Assembly (NCBI GenBank): GCA_013398175.1
Contig: VZRZ01005358.1
Span: 49,202 to 113,201, forward strand
DNA from: Climacteris rufus
Taxonomy: Eukaryota; Chordata; Aves; Passeriformes; Climacteridae
Reading direction: 5' to 3'
Length of the DNA: 64,000 nt
Part shown: in pieces, positions 11,801 through 23,800 of the stretch
Layout of the letters: each line of letters begins with the position of its first letter
Position numbering within the stretch: position 1 is the first letter of the stretch
The notes under the pieces: generated by a model
The model's input: the letters and a program-made list of their open reading frames with translations, nothing else
The model's database searches: none
What the model was told of the DNA's origin: nothing
Translations under genes and position numbers: made by a program

Positions 11801-14800
11801 ACGAGAATGTCCTCAGCTACTACAGGTGACGATCCTGTGGCACCTTCTCTCCAGGTGAGGCTGTGAGGGTTGCACGGCCTCACCCCCTGTCCCCCTCACC
11901 CCTGGGCAGGTACCAGCTGAAGCTCTTTGCCCGCATGTGCCTGGACCGCCAGTACTTGGCCATCAAGGAGATCTCCCAGCAGCTGGGGGTGGACCTGATC
12001 TTCCTGTGCATGGCAGATGAGATGCTGCCCTTCGACCTCCGCGCCTCCTTCTGCCACCTCATGCTGCACGTGCACGTGGACAGGGACCCCCAGGAGCTGG
12101 TGATGCCCGTGAAGTTTGCACGGCTCTGGACGGAGATCCCCACGGCCATCACCATCAAAGAGTGAGACACGCCGGGGGCCGTGGTGGCTTTGAGGGACAG
12201 GGCAGGAGGGGGGTGGCAGATGATGTGGCAGGCACTGGGAGGGGAGCATTTATGGAGTGACCTGGAGAGGCCTCAGCCCTCAGAAGGAGGTGGGATCCAT
12301 CTGTTTCAGCATCACACTGGCTCAGCAGCTGCCTGGCAGTGCTCCTGCCAGCTGTGTGTGAGGACACTCGCTGTCCCCAGCTCATCCCGACGTGTCCCCC
12401 CGCAGCTACGACTCCAACCTCAACGTCTCGCGCGATGACAAGAAGAACAAGTTTGCCAGCACCATGGAATTTGTGGAGGACTATCTCAACAACGTGGTGA
12501 GCGAGGCCGTGCCCTTCGCCAACGAGGAGAAGAACAAGCTCACCTTCGAGGTGCGAGTGCTGCCGGTGTCACCGGCACCTTGCAGGGTCTGGCTGCCACT
12601 ACCCCTGCAACGAGGGGGCTGTGCTGGCTTCCCTGTCCCCCACCTTGGATTCTCCTGCCCAGCCCCGAGGTCTGGAGCTGCCTTGTCCTTCCCCAGGTCG
12701 TCAGCCTTGCCCACAACCTCATCTACTTCGGCTTCTACAGCTTCAGCGAGCTGCTGCGCCTGACGCGGACCCTGCTGGGCATCATCGACTGCGTGCAGAA
12801 CCCCCAGCTCATGGTGCAGGCAGTCTACAACGATGAGGTGACAGGTGAGTCCCTGTCCATGGCCAGGAAGGTGTTTTCCCTGGTCTGCCCAGTGCTTTCC
12901 AGTTTTGGTGGCATGAAAACAACACTGGTTTGCTGATGTGGCTGGGCGTGCTCTGGGACATGGGGTAGTGAGCCCTTGGACATGGCAAAAGAAATGTCCG
13001 GTGCCTTCTGCTCATTCTCTGATTAAATCCATTTAATCATTTAATGAAAAAGCATTTTTCAGTCTAAGTGGGTCCTTCCTTGGTCCTCTGCCACCTCCCT
13101 CTCCACCCACATTAACTGTGGCTGCCTCTGCAGGGAAGAATGTGCGGAGGTCGATCCAGGGCGTGGGGCAGATGATGTCCACCATGGTGCTGAGCAGGAA
13201 ACAGTCCATCTTCAGCCCCCCGAGCCTCAGTGCCGGCTCTGCCCCAGAGCAAGTGGACAGAGGGAGGAGCATCGAGAACGAGAACATTGTGGTGATGGAG
13301 ACCAAGCTGAAGATCCTGGAGATCCTGCAGGTGGGAGCCGATGGGGCTGTGGTGGGACCTGTGGGATGGGGCTGTGTGTGATGTGATTTTCCGAAGCAGA
13401 GGGACAGCTGGCATGCAGAGGGCACTCACTCACTCACGGTTTCCTCTTCCCTGCTGCTTCCAGTTCATCCTGAACGTGCGGCTGGACTACAGGATTTCCT
13501 ACCTGCTCTCCGTCTTCAAGAAGGAGTTTGTGGAAGTTTACCCCATGCAGGACAGCGCGGCCGATGGCACAGCCCCAGCCTTTGACTCCACAAGTAACTC
13601 TCCCACTTTGCTCCTGGTACACCCCCAGCTCAAACCCCGCAGGCTGGGAGGACACAGGTGGCAGAGGTGACATCTCCAGCAGCCTCCACCTGCTGCTGCT
13701 GCTGCTGGCAGGGGACAGGGAGGGAGGGAGTTTGTGTTTTCGTGGAATGATGATGCTGGGAGCAGGGTCAGGGAGCCGGGTTGGTTCCTGTGGGTTCCTG
13801 CCCAGGCACAGGGATGGTGTTGCCCACCCTTTTCACTCCCTTCCTCTCCCTGCAGCTGCAGCCATGAACCTGGACCGGATCGGGGAGCACGCCGAGGCCA
13901 TGTTCGGTGTGGGGTGAGTCCCTGGTCCCTGTAGTTCCCCTGGCCACAGGGCCCTTCCCCTCCTGTCCATCCAGGCTGGGAGCTGCAGGTGACGAGGAGG
14001 ATGAGGCTCTAAAGGCTCTAAAGCCATCCAGGCCAGCCCCTGAGCTCTGTTAACACCAAGGCTTCCATCCCGGCCCCAGGAAGTCAAGCAGCATGTTGGA
14101 GGTGGATGACGAGGGAGGGAGGATGTTCCTGCGGGTGCTGATCCACCTGACGATGCACGACTACCCCCCGCTCATCTCCGGCTCCCTGCAGCTCCTCTTC
14201 AAGCACTTCAGCCAGAGGCAGGAGGTCCTGCACACCTTCAAACAGGTGAGGGGACCTGGAGTGCCCCACACCTGGCTGTGGGTGGGGGACATGGGGTGGA
14301 TCCTGGCCCTTTCCATGGGAGGGAGAGCTGGGGGAGGGATTTGTGCCCCAAACTGGAAACCCCCGGGAATGTCGCTGCAGGTCCAGCTCCTGATCTCAGC
14401 CCAGGACGTGGAGAACTACAAGGTGATCAAGTCGGAGCTGGACAAACTCCGCACAATGGTGGAGAAGTCGGAGCTCTGGGTGGACAAGAAGGGCAGCACC
14501 AAAGGGGACAGCACAGGGGAGGGGAACAAGAAGGAGAAGAAGGAGGTGAGAGCCCCGGGCAAGACCCTGGGATCTGGGGTGGGAAAGGAGTGGGAGGCAG
14601 GGGGCAGCTCACCGTAATCCAACACCTGATGCCTCTTGGTGGGCTCGATGGGGAGGCTTCAGGAAGGTCCTGGAGATGCAGCTGGAGGGGCACAGTGTGA
14701 CCCTGGTGCTGTTGTGTTCCCTTGCAGCACGGTGCTGACGAGGAGGTCATTGCTCCAGGAGAGAAGAGCAGCGAGAACTATCAGATTGTCAAAGGGGTGA

Positions 14801-17800
14801 GTGAGACCAGGCCCCGTCCTCGGGGCTGTTCCTGGAGGCACATCCCGGGATCACCGACAGGGAGGGAAGGGGTGGAATCCTGGGGGATTTCCAGGTTGTC
14901 CTGTGCTTCGGTAGAAGCAAGTCCAAGCCTGGGCTTGTTCCTGCCAGCTCAGCACAGGGAAGAGCTCTCACATCCTTGCACTGGGGGGACTGGCTGGGTG
15001 ACAGCTATGAGAGCTCTGCATGGTGCCCCAGGGAGGATCTCTGAGGGGGTGCCAAGATTTGCAAGTGAAGCAGGGAACTCCCAGGATTATGGAAGGAACA
15101 TGTGGAATGCAAGCCAGCCCCAGTGCTGGTGGCCATGCTGAGTGGCTCCAGGCTCAGCTCCCACCTCCGTGGTCCCTCTGTCCCCAGATCCTGGAGAGGC
15201 TGAACAAGATGTGCGGGGTGGGGGAGCAGGTGCGCAAGAAGCAGCAGCGCCTGCTGAAGAACATGGATGCCCACAAAGTGATGCTGGACCTGCTGCAGAT
15301 CCCCTATGAGAAGGTGGGTCAGCAGAAACCGACTGGTCTTGAGCACCCAGGGCAAAGGGGGGCACATGGGAACCCCCCGAGGTGGTGGATCCTGTGGCTG
15401 GACAGGCCTCCTGCCACTGCCATCCCATCCAGCTCCGCGTGTTTCTCCTCTGCCCCTTCCTCAGGGGGATGCCAAGATGATGGAGATCCTGAAGTTCACC
15501 CACCAGTTCCTGCAGAAGTTTTGTGCTGGCAACCAGGAGAACCAGGCCCTGCTGCACAAACACCTCAACCTGTTCCTGACCCCAGGGGTAAGGAGAGGGC
15601 ACGGAGGGGCAGCAGCACAGGGAGGGAATTCGGCACCGCTCCTGGGGCTAAGAGCAAGGAATGGAAAAACCAGGAGACACCAGGCAGGGCAGGAGCTGGG
15701 GACAGTTCCTGCAGCCTTCTGACCTCACTCTGCCCCTCATCCCCAGCTGCTGGAGGCAGAGACGATGCAGCACATCTTCCTGAACAACTACCAGCTGTGC
15801 TCGGAGATCAACGAGACGGTGCCGCAGCACTTCATCCACTGCGTGGCCACCCACGGCCGCCACGTCCAGTACCTCGACTTCCTGCACACCATCATCAAGG
15901 CCGAGGGCAAGTACGTCAAGAAGTGCCAGGACATGATCATGACTGAGGTGAGCACCTCTCCTGAAGGATGGGAGCTGGGGGGCAGCAGGGCACAGCTCTT
16001 GGGACCTGCACCATTGGCTTCCTCCTTGAGGAAGAGCCTTCCAGCCATGCTGGATCCTCCCTGGAGTAGGAAGCATCTCTGGGAGCTCAGTGCAAGGTCC
16101 AAGAGTTAGTGTGGGAGTCCCACAGGTTTTGATTGCACTGCACATGCCTGGTTTTCATTCAAAACACATATTCCTGTCACCCTTCCCTGGGGGATGCTGC
16201 TCATCCCTCACTGCAGAGGGGACACGTTGGCCTTGGAGGTTTCTGACCCTCCTTTTTCAGAATAAGGAGGTGACCACTGAGCACTGACCCTTCCCTGCAG
16301 CTCACCAACGCCGGGGACGACGTGGTGGTTTTCTACAATGACAAAGCCTCACTGGCCACCCTCCTGGAGATGATGACGGCAGCCAGGGACGGGGTGGAGG
16401 AGAACAGCCCCCTGATGTACCACATCTCCCTGGTGGACCTGCTGGCCGCCTGTGCTGAGGGCAAGAACGTCTACACCGAGATCAAGTGCACGTCCCTGCT
16501 GCCCCTGGAGGACGTGGTGCGGGTGGTGACACACGAGGACTGCATCACGGAGGTGCGGGGTGCCAGCCAGGAGGGGGCTGCTGGCTCTGCACAACTGTGC
16601 CCTCACAGTGTCCCTGCCCCTTTTCCCTCCCCGGCAGGTGAAGATGGCCTACGTGAACTTTGTCAACCACTGCTACGTGGACACGGAGGTGGAGATGAAG
16701 GAGATCTACACCAGCAACCACATCTGGACTCTCTTCGAGAACTTCACCCTGGACATGGCCCAGGTGCTTGGGGTGGGAGGGACAGGGCAGAGGTGGTTTG
16801 GATGGGGACAGAGTGGTGTCACCAAGGCCCTGTGGGGCTTGGGCACTGTGGGGACTCGTGTAGCTGCCACTTGTGGGGCTGGGGAGCCGTCAGGGCTCTC
16901 TGGTGTGGACACAGCAGCTGTGGCACCGGCCATGTTCCTCAGCTCAGCACGGTCCCGGCAGCATCTGGGTGGACATGAGCTCACCTTGCCCCGGTGCCAT
17001 CGGTGTCCTCCCTGTCCCCACAGATGTGCAAGAAGCGGGAGAAGCGCCTGCCAGACCCCACGCTGGAGAAGTACGTGCTGACAGTGGTGCTGGACACCAT
17101 CAACGCCTTCTTCAGCTCGCCCTTCTCGGAGAACAGCACCTCCCTGCAGGTGACAGGGATGGCTGGGGCAGGAAAGCAGCTCAGCCAACCCCCAAAACAC
17201 GGGCTGGACACATATGCTGACACTGCTCTCTCCTCCAGACCCACCAGACCATCGTGGTGCAGCTTCTCCAGTCCACCACAAGGCTGCTGGAGTGTCCCTG
17301 GCTGCAGCAGCAGCACAAGAGCTCGGTGGAGTCCTGCATCCGCACGCTGGCCATGGTTGGTAAGGAGCCCAGGGGACAGGGGACACAGCCACCTCTGCCC
17401 CAGCAGCGAGCAGGACACGCTGTCCCTCCTGCGGGGGTGGCAGGGCACCATGGTGAGGGGCTGCCAGCTGGGGATGTGCTTTTTTCTGAGCTACATCTCC
17501 ATCTCAGCACGACCAGGATAATGTGGGGATAACCAGAGCCTGGGCTTGGCTGGGAGCTCCCTGGTGTGTCCCTGCCCGGACACAAAGCCAGCATTGACAG
17601 CGGTTTTCCCTGGCCAGGACTTTGCCCTCGGCGTGCCTGACTCAGGCTGAGCGTTGTTAGCACTGAGTCACCGTGGAAAGGATTGCTGGTGGTTGGGCAC
17701 TGGGTGGGGATTTCCCTTTGGAATTCGAGGCAGGGTGCTTGCAGCTGCTCCACACTGGGCTTTCCCAACCAAAAACTGGAGCTGGTGCCTGTTTCCACCC

Positions 17801-20800
17801 TACCTGGGGCTGTGGGTGTTGGCATGGCTGCGGGAGGGATGGGTGGGAACACTGCAGCCCTCGCTGGCCTGGAGGAGTTGACTCTTATTTATCTCAAATC
17901 TCTGCTGCAAATGAGGTGAATGCTGGTGAAGGGGTGCCCAGCCTGGGCAGGGTGGTGGGACCCAGCTGGGTCGTGGCTGTCCCAACCCTGTCCCCATTTC
18001 CCGCAGCCAAGAGCCGCTCCATCGCGCTGCCCATGGACCTGGACGCCCACGTGAGCTCCCTGCTCAACAGCAGCTCCACCAGCACCGTGCAGAGGAACAC
18101 CTCGAGCTACAAGACGGCCACACGCACCTTCCCCCGCGTGTCCACCACCCCCAACCAGTGGGACTACAAGAACATCATCGAGAAGCTGCAGGTACAGGAC
18201 AGGGCATGACGCAGCCCTGATGGCATTGCAGGGTCCCTCTCCTGTTCCTGTGTCCCCTGGGCATGCCCTGGCTCTGAAGGGGTGTGCTGTGCCTTGCAGG
18301 ACATCATCAACGCCCTGGAGGATCGCCTGAAGCCGCTGGTGGAGGCCGAGCTGTCCGTGCTGGTGGACGTCCTGCACCGGCCGGAGCTGCTCTTCATGGA
18401 GGGGACGGAGGCGTTCCAGCGCTGCGAGAGCGGGGGCTTCCTGTCCAAGTGAGGGGGTTTGAGATTTCCCGGGGGTTTGCCATTGCCCAGGGGGTGCTGG
18501 GAGTGCTGGGAGCAGCTGGGGACCCTCCTCCTGTGTGGGCTGTGTGTCCCTGTGTGCCCACAGCCTGGAGGGGTGGTGGGGGTGGTTCTTTGGGTCCCTC
18601 CCAGCTGTGTGACAATGGCTTTGCTCTGCCAGGCTGGTGCAGCACACCAAAGACCTCATGGAGACGGAGGAGAAGCTCTGCATCAAGGTGCTGAGAACCC
18701 TGCAGCAGATGCTGGTGAAGAGGAACAAGTACGGAGAGAGGGTGAGTGCCATGATCCTGTGGCTCCCAGGCTGGCAGAGCCCTCCCCGAGCACCCAGGGG
18801 TGCTCAGCTGGTTCTGCCCTGGCCCCAGCCTTGGCATCAGGACACTGGTGACGTTTGTTTGCCTTGGCAGGGCAACCTGCTGCGGAAAATGCTCATGAAC
18901 AATTACCTGCAGAACAAGAGGTCCAGCTCCAAGGGGGAGATGGGGGATGCTGCTGGGGGAGGTGAGTGCCCCTCTCCTGCCCCTTCACCACCTCTCCTGC
19001 TCTCACACACCTCAAATTCCCAGCTCCCAAGCCATGATGGGATCCAGTCAGGTCTAGAGGTGGTTGCCATGTCCCCACCTCCACGGGAGTAGAGGATTTG
19101 GGGAGGTGAAGGGGTGGGACTGAAATGTCCTGGCAGTGATGGAGCTGTGCTCAATCTGTGTTACCACAGCACCATCTCTGTGTCCTCTCATTCAGGCCAG
19201 GACCAGGACTGGTCAGCCATCGCCGCTGTCCAGTGCCGGCTGGACCGGGAAGGGGCCACCAAGTTGGTGGCTGACCTCATCATGAACACCAAGAACGAGA
19301 AGATCTTCCAGGAGAGCATCCTGCTGGCCATCCGGCTGCTGGACGGTGGCAACACCGAGATCCAGGTGCTGAGGGGGTTTGGGCAGACAGAGTTTGGTGT
19401 GGGCAGTGTGAGGGTCCAGTGCTCAGCCCTGGGCAATGGGTTTGGCCAAAAAACCTCTTGGTTGTGCTGAAATCTGAAGACTGGAGTTTTTCCAGCTCCA
19501 TGGCTGGACGGAGGGCTGGAGGCTGCGGAAGGGGCAGGTGGCTCCAGGTTGTTTCTGGAGTTGTGCTGTTGCCCTCTGCCGGGAATTCCTAAAACGGCTC
19601 AGGGCTGCAGCTCTTGTGGGGCACCTCTGGGGTTATCCCAAACCCTTTGTCCCAGGGAAGGTGAAAAATTGTGTGTGCAAAACTCAGGTTGTCTCAGACA
19701 ATGTCTGGAGTGCTGAGGCTGCTGGTCAGAGAGACAGGCAGGGACACCTTGGACCCTGTGGTGGGGACCTGAACGAGTGTCCTTTTACCAGAAATCCTTC
19801 TACAACCTCATGACGAGCGACAAGAAGTCCGAGAAGTTCTTCAAGGTGTTGCACGACCGCATGAAGAAGGCGCAGCAGGAGACCAAGTCCACGGTGTCGG
19901 TGAACATGAGCGACATCGGGAACAAGCCCCGCGAGGACAAGGACGAGCCAGACCCTGGTGCCAAAGGTAGGCGCTGTGTCCCCTCGGCAGGGCCAGCACT
20001 GGTGACAGCCTGGGCTGATGAGGAGAAAATTCCCTCTAGGACGAGGAGACACCTTCCTGATGCCCGGCACCCCCACCCGGTACCCCATGGCCGTGGGGTT
20101 CCACAAGGGCCACGACCCCGGGGAGCAGGGCCAGAACAACGAGATGGGGGTGACGGTGCTGATCATGGAGCCCATCCTGCGCTTCCTGCAGCTGCTCTGC
20201 GAGAACCACAACCGGGACCTGCAGGTCGGGGCTGGGGCTCCGGGGCTCTGGGGTCAGGCTGTGGGGTTGGGGTGGGGGAAGGCTGGGATCTGCCCCAGTT
20301 TGGTCCCAAAATGCAGCGGCACTGGTGGCTTTGTGCCTCAGTTTCCCCATCTGCAATGCACCATCCCTTGTGGGTAAGCTGGGGCTGTGGGAGGAGTTCA
20401 TGGCAGGGCTGGCCGTGGGACTGAGGGCTGTAGGTTACAGGGGTGGTCCCAGCCCACCAAACGTCCCTCAAACTGCAGCTGGAGGGGTGTGGGGAGAGGG
20501 ATCAGGATCCCATTCCTGGGTTGTGCTCCACAGAACTTCCTGCGGTGTCAGAACAACAAAACCAACTACAACCTGGTGTGTGAGACGCTGCAGTTCCTGG
20601 ACATCATGTGTGGCAGCACCACGGGCGGGCTGGGGCTGCTCGGCCTCTACATCAACGAGTACAACGTGGCTCTCATCACCCAGACCCTGGAGACCCTGAC
20701 CGAGTACTGCCAGGGGCCCTGCCACGAGAACCAGGTCCGGGGGACTCCGAGGGCTCATTCCTGGTGTTCCATTGCCAGTCAGGGGAGGATTTGGGGAGGG

Positions 20801-23800
20801 ATGTGTGGGAGAGCAGCAGAGCAAGGGGCAGGTTTTGATTTCAGAGTGTGAACAGGAGCAGAAGGTGGGCAGCAGAGTCAGGGTCCAGGGCTCCTGCACT
20901 GGTCACGAGCTGCTGGGTGGCTGCAACACGTGGTGATGCAGATGGGGCTAAATAAATCAGTGGTGTGAATGGAGCCCTTTGTAGGGAAGGTTTGGGGGTC
21001 CTGGCCTGATCAGGGAGGTTTGGGGGTCCTGGCCTGATCAGGGAGGTTTGGGGATCCTGGGCTGATCAGGGAAGGCCACGGCTGCAGGCAGGGCAGTGTT
21101 TCGGACCTGGGCTGTGCTGGAGGGCGAGGCTGGGAGGATTGGCAGGATCTGTGGGATGACACATTGCCCGACTCCCCCAGAGCTGCATTGTGACCCACGA
21201 GTCCAACGGGATCGACATCATCACAGCCCTGATCCTGAACGACATCAGCCCCCTCTGCAAGTACCGGATGGACCTGGTGCTGCAGCTGAAGGTGCTCAGA
21301 GGCCCGGGCTGGGGACACATCTGAGTGTCCCTGTGTGTGTCACTGTGTGTGTGTGTCACTGTGTGTGTGTCACTGTGTGTGTGCCACCGTGTGTCACTGC
21401 AGGGACTCACTGGCAGGGCCACAGGGTGTGCTGTGGGCTGAGGTGGTCACTGTAGAGGGGACCCTGCCTGTGTCAGACCCTCGGGTGTGGGAGCGCGCGG
21501 GTTCAGTGGGGCAGGGCTGGTACATCTCCACCGTGCTCGGGTGCCTCTGGCACAGGGGAGTTGGCCGGGGCACAGGGGGGTTCTGCCCACCCCAAAGCCC
21601 CTTGGCCAGGCACAGCTCCCCTCACCAAGGGCTTCTCTTTGCCAGGACAATGCCTCCAAGCTCCTCCTGGCCCTCATGGAGAGCAGGCACGACAGCGAAA
21701 ATGCCGAGCGGATCCTCATCAGCCTCCGCCCGCAGGAACTGGTGAGGGAGCTGGGACGTCCCACTGAGCCCCCAGCCCATGGCTGACCTTCTTCTGCCTC
21801 GGGTCCTGCTGCAGTTTCTGCTTTGCACCCATAACCACCTCACCTGCACCACTGCTGGTCCTCCTGCCCCAGGGTTTTCCCAAATCCCTGCCGGAGGGGG
21901 AAGCAGGGAGCTGGGGAGGATCTCAGTGCCCCTGTGCTGCCTTGCAGGTGGATGTGATTAAGAAGGCTTATCTGCAGGAAGAGGAGTGTGAGAACGCCGA
22001 GGTTTCCCCCCGGGAAGTGGGACACAACATTTATATCCTGGCGCTGCAGGTAGGGATCTGTGAGAGCAGGGATGTGCCACGCTGTGCTCAGGCAATGCAC
22101 GTTTCTCCTCTGTATCTATGGACATTTCCTCCAGCCAGACTGGCCTCCCTGGGGAGCCAAATGTGGGGAAAAGCCATGGCTTGCTGGCCATCCTGCTCCC
22201 CCTGCACCCCATGTCCCATTCCTGTGTCCGCTGGTGCCTGCCTGTGCTCACTGTCACCACCCCTGTCCCCCTCCCAGCTCTCCCGACACAACAAGTCTCT
22301 GCAGCAGCTCCTGAAGCCAGTGAAGCGAATCCAGGAGGAGGAGGAGGAGGGCATCTCATCCATGGTATGGAGAGGCCTTGAGGGTGGAGGCAAAGCCCCC
22401 CCTGAGTCACCCTGAGTCTCCCACCCTTGCTGAGCCCACCTGGCCATTGCTGTTTAGCATTTGATGGATTTAGGTGTTCCTCAGGGGGATAAAAGAGGGG
22501 AAGACACCTAAGTGCCCTTGTAGCCAGAGGTACAAGCCCAAAGGTGTGTGTACCCATCGTGGGGTGGCACAGGCTGGTGGCCCTGGGGGGGTCCTGCTGT
22601 TCCCCACTTCCCCTTTCCCTTCCGAGAGGGAGGGCCGAGTCCTTTGCTGCTGTTTCTTGCCCATGTACCTCAGATCCTGACAAGATTCAGCAGGAATGTG
22701 ATTTCCCCGGGGTTTTGTGAGCACTGCCTTGTAATTTGTGGATTAGCAGCACTTGGATGTAATTATTGCAGGGAATCGATTGTCTGTCACCACGGGGAGC
22801 ACTCGCACCCCTTATGGAAGCTTTAATTCATTTGCTTTTCCCTGAAAACCTCATCAGCCGTGGGAGGTGTTGAGGCACGTTGTGGCAGTAGTCGGATCCA
22901 GCTTCTGTGGATCCACACTCATCCTCTCCCCTTCCCTCTCCCCATCCAGCTCAGCCTCAACAACAAGCAGCTGTCGCAGATGCTGAAGTCGACGGCCCCG
23001 GTGCAGGAGGAAGAGGAGGATCCCCTGGCTTATTACGAGAAACACACATCCCAAATCGAGGCAAGACCTCTTGGCTGTTGGCTTTCCAGCCTGCCCGTGG
23101 TCCATGAAACCCACCTGGCTCCAGGCACCTTGTGTCCAGTGATTTTGCACCAGGAGACATCCCCCCTTCCCACCCCTGTGCTGGCAGGAGCATTAGCAGA
23201 GCCCGTAAAGCTGAGAGATGAGCTGTCCCCTGGACCCTTCCCTTCCAGCAGCCCAACCTCATCCTTGGCATGGATCCCCTGTTCCCACACTTCCAGCTTC
23301 CCTTAGCACAGCCAGGGCTACCTCTGCTTGTGTGAATCTGGAAGCTTCTACATGAGTGACCGGTGATGTTTGGATCCCATGGAGTGTGAGGGAGGAGGGG
23401 AAGGCACAGCTGGATCTAGGAAGGAGGAAAAAAATCTCAGCAGGGCAGGATCTGAGGGCTCCCTGTCCTGCTTCCCACAGATCGTGCGGCTGGACCGGAG
23501 CATGGAGCAGATCATCTTCCCAGTGCCCGGGATCTGCGAGTTCCTCACCAAGGAGACCAAGTACCGGCTCTTCACCACCACGGAGCAGGATGAGCAGGGC
23601 AGCAAAGTCAGCGACTTCTTCGACCAGTCCTCCTTCCTGCACAACGAGATGGAGTGGCAGAAGAAGCTGCGCAGTAAGAGCGAGGCAGATCCTTCCCCTG
23701 GGCTCCCCCGGTGGGAAACGGGGTGGGATTCCTGCTGGGAAAGGGCTGCACACCTGGGAATTGGGTGGCTGAGCTGCCCTTGCTCTGCAGAGCACCACAC

